Assembly: GCA_028564705.1 (NCBI GenBank)
Contig: JAPXFQ010002695.1
Span: 62,001-126,000, forward strand
Length of the DNA: 64,000 nt
DNA from: Apricaphanius iberus
Taxonomy: Eukaryota; Chordata; Actinopteri; Cyprinodontiformes; Aphaniidae
Reading direction: 5' to 3'
A program made the position numbers and the translations under genes. Shown here piece by piece: positions 60,392-64,000 of the stretch (positions are counted from its first letter, which is position 1; each line of letters begins with the position of its first letter). The notes beneath the pieces were generated by a model. That model worked only from the letters and a program-made list of their open reading frames with translations, did not search any database and was not told the DNA's origin.

Positions 60392-61639
60392 TTTCCCAAT
60401 ATTTATGGAAAAAGAAGACGGAAAAAGTGCAGCCGGAGACTCTGCCACGTATATGATGATGATGGAGGAGGAGGAAGGAGGAGGAAGGGGGAAAGAGTTA
60501 GTCATCATCGGGGTCTGGAGGAAGGAGCCGGACGGCCGAGAGGAGGGAGCGGTCGATGAGCTGCACACAGGTTATTCCTACTGGAGAGATCATTCTCCCC
60601 CCCTAAAGTCAGGATTAGTCCTCTACAGACATAAAGATGATGATCAAGGTGGCCTGATCATGAAAAACGTTTGGATGAAACAGTTTTCCTGCCATAATTA
60701 TTAACATCTGTGTGCAGAAATCAGTCAAATACACTAAAAGGGATTGAAACTCCTTTGACTGTTTGTCCGTTTTCTGGAAACGTTTAAACCAGCAGCATAA
60801 GCTCACATCTACAAAGAGAAAAAGTCAAATGTGTGCTCTGTTTGGTTCTTAGTTTAGGAGCTTCAGCGTCACTGAGCCCCTGATCTTCAGACAAATGAAT
60901 CTCTGTGTCTCATTCACATTTTGTTTAGAGAAATACTTTCAGGAATCTCTGAATTTGTTCGTTTTTTGCTTCGTCTCGTGCTAAAAAATGAAGCAAAATC
61001 TTTGGTTTCTTTGGCTAAAATCGGAGCAAATCTGATGTTTCTGCAGCAGGTCTTGAAGCAGCTGGATAGTTAACCGTTTATGTTTCGGTTTTAACTATAA
61101 AATCGTTATGTAACAAAAAAAAAACAAAAAAAAGCAGGGGCGCATTTAACAGATTTAGGGCCCTGGAAGTAGCTGGGCACCCTTAAATAAAAAAGGGGGC
61201 CAAATTTTTTCCTTGAAATCTGTGATTTTCAGAGTTACAATCTGGAATCAAAATGAATTTAATTTCGCACGAACACAAGTTTCGGTATATCTTTACGTCA
61301 CCTGGCTTTCAGCTCCTTGTGGTCCTCCCTCAGTTTGCCCAGCTCCAGCTGGAGCCTGGCTCGCTCTTTGGCCACGGAGTCCAGGGTCTGTCGGGCGTCG
61401 GCCAGCTCGGTCTCGTAGGCGGCCTTCAGACCCGTCAGCTCCCGTGTCACCTCGGTCTCCGACTCGGTGATGCGCAGACGCAGGCCGGCGTTCTCCGCCT
61501 CCAGGAAGCGAACCTTGTCGATGTAAACGGCCAGGCGGTCGTTGAGGTTGGAGAGGTCCTCCTTCTCCTGGAGACGGGTGATGCGGTTCGGGGACAGAGG
61601 ACTGTTTCCACCTCTGGGTGTGTTTTTGGGTGTCGCCAT
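47540..61639 (-). CDS. lmna: Prelamin A (642 aa, twelve coding exons)
   Basis: Coding exons from the start: 61302-61639, 58287-58443, 58067-58192, 56652-56822, 56296-56421, 55992-56212, 52532-52805, 49613-49720, 49412-49531, 49267-49323, 48964-49158, 47540-47575. Phases close to 1929 nt. The protein is a type V intermediate filament of the nuclear lamina. The head carries SP sites (SPLSPNR), the rod runs from about residue 25 ([20 protein letters not shown]) to [16 protein letters not shown] and [11 protein letters not shown] near 380, and a basic nuclear signal PAKRRRH lies at 415-421 after RLSPSP. The lamin Ig-fold domain covers about 435-550 ([25 protein letters not shown]). [15 protein letters not shown] follows. 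The tail ends [12 protein letters not shown], then [11 protein letters not shown], a CaaX box with Cys639 for farnesylation. I chose [10 protein letters not shown] as start. Human prelamin A has 664 residues. Confidence 0.96.
48140..48900. repeat. Harbinger-like repeat (GGGCCCGTATCC) in lmna intron 11
   Basis: Begins AGGGCCCGTATCCGGAAAG, with repeated CTGAGAATCCTCTCAGAG / CTCCTAACTTA motifs and inverse motifs TAGGAATCTTGAGG and ACTCTGAGAATTTTCTTAG near the right side. It ends about 60 bases from the exon 11 donor. The family call is by resemblance. Confidence 0.45.
49790..49940 (+). repeat. Retroposon 3' tail
   Basis: ATCATATAAAGCACCTTGAA followed by GTGTGCTATAAAATTGCCTTGCC is a typical fish LINE/SINE tail of the 'CACTTTGA...GTGCTATA' kind, in lmna intron 7. 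Confidence 0.5.
50590..51775 (+). mobile_element. LINE 3' end (Rex/CR1-like) containing an rRNA segment
   Basis: Starts around AAAACTTTCCTCTTTGACAA, a common 3' region of fish non-LTR elements, and ends in GTGCCTTGAGATGACATCTG, then GGCGCTATATAAATAAACTG and AATTG units. A 28S-derived block at 50820-51187 interrupts it. No reverse transcriptase frame remains. Confidence 0.7.
50820..51187 (-). rRNA. Antisense 28S rRNA fragment, 368 bp, diverged
   Basis: The complement matches the 5' part of vertebrate 28S rRNA, in order: CCCGTGGACGGTGT, the CCGGAGTCGGG-like segment, GCAGCCCAAAG, a run of about 48 bases (51053-51101) that I believe is identical to the human gene, AAACGGGTGGGGTCCG, GATTCAACCCGGC, and the GCGACCGGCTCCGG end. 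Substitutions outside this block, such as TTAAGGAAAAATAGA, show it is not a functional gene. It is too short and misplaced to be an rDNA unit. Confidence 0.88.
52806..53700 (-). other. lmna intron 6, 5' of the 143-bp array, no gene seen
   Basis: AT-rich intron sequence. Open frames at 53277-53683 have no recognisable features. Confidence 0.5.
53711..55663. repeat. 143-bp minisatellite, about 13.6 units
   Basis: Units begin GGTGAAGCCTACACTAGATG, with starts at 53712, 53855, 53998, 54141, 54279 and so on. Each contains CATTTCTACGCCATCAAACA, TTTCCTCCTGGATCGGTAAG and a GCTAGC-rich palindromic patch. Variation is small: CTAGCTAGC/CTCGCTAGC, ACACACGC/ACACTC, and a few 1-5 base losses. It lies in lmna intron 6. 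Confidence 0.97.
56823..58066 (-). other. lmna intron 3 filled with ATT/TAC trinucleotide arrays
   Basis: Tandem CTA, ATA and TTA runs occur at 56956-57064, 57139-57160, 57320-57345 and 57420-57483. The surrounding sequence is A-rich with duplicated segments (compare 57139-57260 and 57580-57690). Open frames with long Ile, Asn or Tyr runs come from these arrays. Confidence 0.85.
58690..59272 (+). mobile_element. LINE 3' end fragment in lmna intron 1
   Basis: The right end has GTTGACATCTGTTGTGAATC, then GGCGCTCTATAAATAAACTG and AATTGAATTGAA, closely matching the tail at 51712-51775. No coding sequence remains. A hAT MITE has inserted right at its tail. Confidence 0.7.
59273..59585. mobile_element. 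hAT-type MITE, TAGGGATG ends, 313 bp
   Basis: Inverted termini TAGGGATGTACGATACGG and ATCGGTGCATCCCTA are flanked by a perfect 8-bp duplication, ATTGAAAG (59265-59272 and 59586-59593). Confidence 0.9.
59740..60055. repeat. Degenerate relative of the TAGGGATGCACCGAT MITEs
   Basis: Contains TTAGGGAATCACAGATACC, GGCATCGGGTATCATGAACC and GTACTCGGTATC, in the order found in the intact copies but with eroded ends. Confidence 0.55.
60356..60388. repeat. (CA)n microsatellite
   Basis: About 15 CA dinucleotides in lmna intron 1. Confidence 0.9.
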
Positions 61640-62248
61640 TTCACCTCTGTGCCTTTGATTGAAAAAGATAATCTCAATCAATTTATCATTAATCGACAGT
61701 TTTTTCTTCCCCCACGTCTGTATCTGGATTAAATCCAGGAGACTTTACCAAAAAGTAGTATAAGAATTTTTTTAATATGCTTACTTTGAATTAAAAATAA
61801 GAGTATGCTTTCGTTTTACTAAAAGTCTAAATATACTTGGCTAACACTTATATTTAAACTTTTTACTGGTACACTTAAGTTATAGGGAATTAAAAGTACA
61901 TTTAATTTACACTCGGTTCTGTTTCAGTTCTTCACACTGCAGTGACAAGGTTAGAGACTGATGTTACATTTCACTGGAAATCGTTGAAGCCAAATAAATA
62001 CCAGAATCTATGTACGACACGTTGTTTTTTACTTAGCATTAAACATGGAGACGACGTGTAACTAGAGGTTTATATTTAGTACAAGCGGCATATCTAAACT
62101 TTACGGTGTACTATATGTGAACTAAAATGGGCTCTAGAAGTTTGCTGGTAGTAAACTAATAGCATACCTAGAAGATTACTTTCAGTTCACATTAAATTGT
62201 ACTTTCATTACCTTAAACGTGACGACTTAAAGTTAATTACATATAAAC

Positions 62249-62637
62249 CAGTGGTGGTCCTTCCTATAGGCGACATAGGCGCTTGCCTGGGGCGCCATCT
62301 ACTGAGGGGCGGCAAATATGCGGCGAGGAAAAAAAATTACAATGTCGATTTATTTCTTCAACTGTTTTTGCCATCTGTATCCATGACAATACGTTGACAT
62401 AAATATTTTCTGTACATAGTGTATTTATGTGAATCCCATTTTACAGTATATAATTTTGCACGCGATGTTTTATTGTTAATTTATTTTTTGTTCGGATTCT
62501 TCAGTGTTCACTTTGTTGTTCAAGTTAAAAGTTTATTTAAATAAATGTGTATCTCTTTGGACTTCGTTTTTCGTGGGCTGGGTTGCGTAATCAGTCAAGC
62601 TCGCCTCGGGAACCAAAAAAGTCTAGGACCGCCACTG
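62249..62637. mobile_element. hAT-type MITE, CAGTGGTGGTCCT ends, 389 bp
   Basis: Ends CAGTGGTGGTCCT and AGGACCGCCACTG are inverted with one mismatch. Flanks ATATAAAC and AAGTAAAC agree at 6 of 8 bases. The interior is shared with 2700-3050. Confidence 0.8.
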
Positions 62638-62686
62638 AAGTAAACTGAAAGTGTTCCTGGAACCGGACTTTAAGCGTACTTCAAAG

Positions 62687-63105
62687 TAGGGATGCACGGA
62701 TAGCGACACTGGTATCGAGTATCGGGGTTGATACCGTTGACCATTAATCAATACTTGAAATGTGGAAACTGCAGTAATTTCTCATCAAATATTAAATTTT
62801 TCACTTGAATTTTTTTACTAATATATTGTTTATCTAATCCACCTTTACTTGTTGTATCTAGCAGAGAAAAATAAAATAAAACTTGTCGACCAGTTCAGTA
62901 CGTTTTTGTGTGTGGTGGACGGACTGGCATTGGTACTCAGATCCCAGGATCGGTATTGTATCAGTCGTATCATTGCGCCTTTTTCCCCACGGCACACCGT
63001 TTATGTAATTCAATAATGTTTGGATCGGCATCGGATCGGTTTTGGCAGGTTATGAACCTCAGATATCTGCATCGGTAACGGAAAAAGTGGATCGGTGCAT
63101 CCCCT
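62687..63105. mobile_element. hAT-type MITE, TAGGGATGCAC ends, 419 bp
   Basis: Termini TAGGGATGCACGGAT and GGATCGGTGCATCCCC are inverted. Flanks CTTCAAAG and CTTCAAAC agree at 7 of 8 bases. Same terminal family as 16113-16434 and 59273-59585. Confidence 0.8.
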
Positions 63106-63299
63106 CTTCAAACTGTACTTTTCTAAACTTAAAGTGGGACAATTTAGTACAAAGAAGTATACTAGTTAGTAATCTGCTGGTATATTTGTATCAGTGTACT
63201 TGGAAAATAACAGTATTCTGGGGGAAATATACTTTTCTATACTTACGGTATGACACTTTAAAAAAAAAAATTACTAAATGGAATAAATCCTGAACAGGT

Positions 63300-64000
63300 T
63301 TCTGTCTATCACAGGTTACATCTAACCCTCTTCTTCAATCCAGACTCATGGGAGGGGTCAGCGACTCCACCCAAAGATAAAAGAAATACAATATCTCTGC
63401 ACTAAAAGTCGGTTATACCTTTTAAAATCCTGCAAGACGAAGAGGAAACTCTGCCGGTGGGTCTTCTCCGACTCCTCTGTTGGTTGTTGGGACTAAAGCG
63501 GCGGTCCTGCTTCTCCCGACTTGCCTGGTGTGTTACTGAGCCGTCTGCGGACGGATCGCACTGCCCATATGTAGGAAAGAATGAGACGGGTGGAGAGGAG
63601 GGAGGCTGGCCCCACGTTTGGCACTCGGTAGGCGGTTGTTCTCTGTGCGAGCGCAACCTGAATGGATGAGTCACCCAACCAAACGCACAAATCCAGGATG
63701 GAGTTTGTAATTACACTAACTGAGTCAGCCCAAACTGGAAACAATCCTGATCCAGTAATTTTTTTTACCCCTGCTTTTATCTGCGCCGTGACATTTATTT
63801 AACCAAGAGTTTGTAGAACCTCCTCCAGCAGCAGCGAGTCCCATTCTGGGTCTCTGTGGAGGAATTTAGGTCCAGCACTACAGTCACTCTGAGGTCCGGA
63901 CTTTGACTAGGCCGCTGCAGCACTTTAACCTTTCTCACTCAGTCTGGTGTAGATGTGTCGCTGTGTTTGGTATCACGGTTCTGGTGAGGGATGCAACGAT
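63300..64000. other. Region upstream of lmna, promoter not identified
   Basis: A TGAGTCAC AP-1 type motif lies near 63668. Repeat-like sequence (AGGTCCGGACTTTGACTAGG) begins near 63890, and GAGGGATGCAACGAT at the window edge could be the start of another hAT MITE. No exon is recognised. Confidence 0.35.

Larger units (their letters stand above)
61740..63270. mobile_element. Old AAGTATACT-rich element split by two hAT MITEs
   Basis: The outer sequence repeats TATACTT, AAGTATA and AGTAAACT motifs at 61750-62248, 62638-62686 and 63106-63250, as if one element. The two insertions at 62249-62637 and 62687-63105 have landed in it. Its termini are not defined. Confidence 0.45.

Noticed and set aside
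61640..61681. Upstream in-frame ATG that would extend lamin A by 14 residues ([11 protein letters not shown])
   Set aside because: [10 protein letters not shown] matches the lamin head length and composition; the extension is hydrophobic and unlike any lamin start.

Overview
The window is a piece of a teleost fish nuclear genome. The evidence is three vertebrate genes with standard GT-AG exons (scn1b, naxe, lmna) set in introns full of typical fish repeats: Tc1/mariner, hAT and Harbinger DNA transposons, L2/CR1-type LINEs, long minisatellites and microsatellites. I cannot name the species.

Layout. 1-3150: a decayed PIF/Harbinger transposon interrupted by an intact Tc1-type transposon. 3160-3640: a CpG-rich stretch with a CAG run. 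4088-27372 (+): scn1b, the voltage-gated sodium channel beta-1 type subunit, in five coding exons (222 aa). Its intron 2 holds a ~4.15 kb array of a 42-bp unit (about 99 copies). Introns 3 and 4 hold foldback elements, hAT elements, a Tc1 relic, a candidate ORF1-only retroelement and a second intact Tc1 transposon nested in an older terminal-inverted-repeat element. 27380-39520: a gene-poor repeat zone with a nearly intact 5'-truncated LINE, hAT elements and a Tc1 relic carrying nested insertions, one flanked by a 9-bp target duplication. 39527-45310 (-): naxe, NAD(P)HX epimerase, complete (284 aa), with a probable non-coding first exon and an ETS-type promoter motif. 47158-61639 (-): lmna, prelamin A, complete in 12 coding exons (642 aa), ending in the CaaX box CPIM. 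Its introns hold an antisense 28S rRNA fragment inside a LINE 3' end, a 143-bp minisatellite and ATT/TTA arrays. 61640-64000: nested hAT elements upstream of lmna.

The genes do not form a functional unit. Scn1b modulates sodium channels at the plasma membrane, Naxe repairs damaged NAD(P)H in mitochondria, and lamin A builds the nuclear lamina. naxe and lmna are neighbours on one strand; both lie in human 1q22, so that pairing may be ancestral. The most unusual items are the 28S rRNA-derived insertion, the 594-bp element with a 9-bp duplication, the coiled-coil half-LINE candidate, two foldback elements sharing a loop but not arms, and sequence changes at the prelamin A cleavage site.
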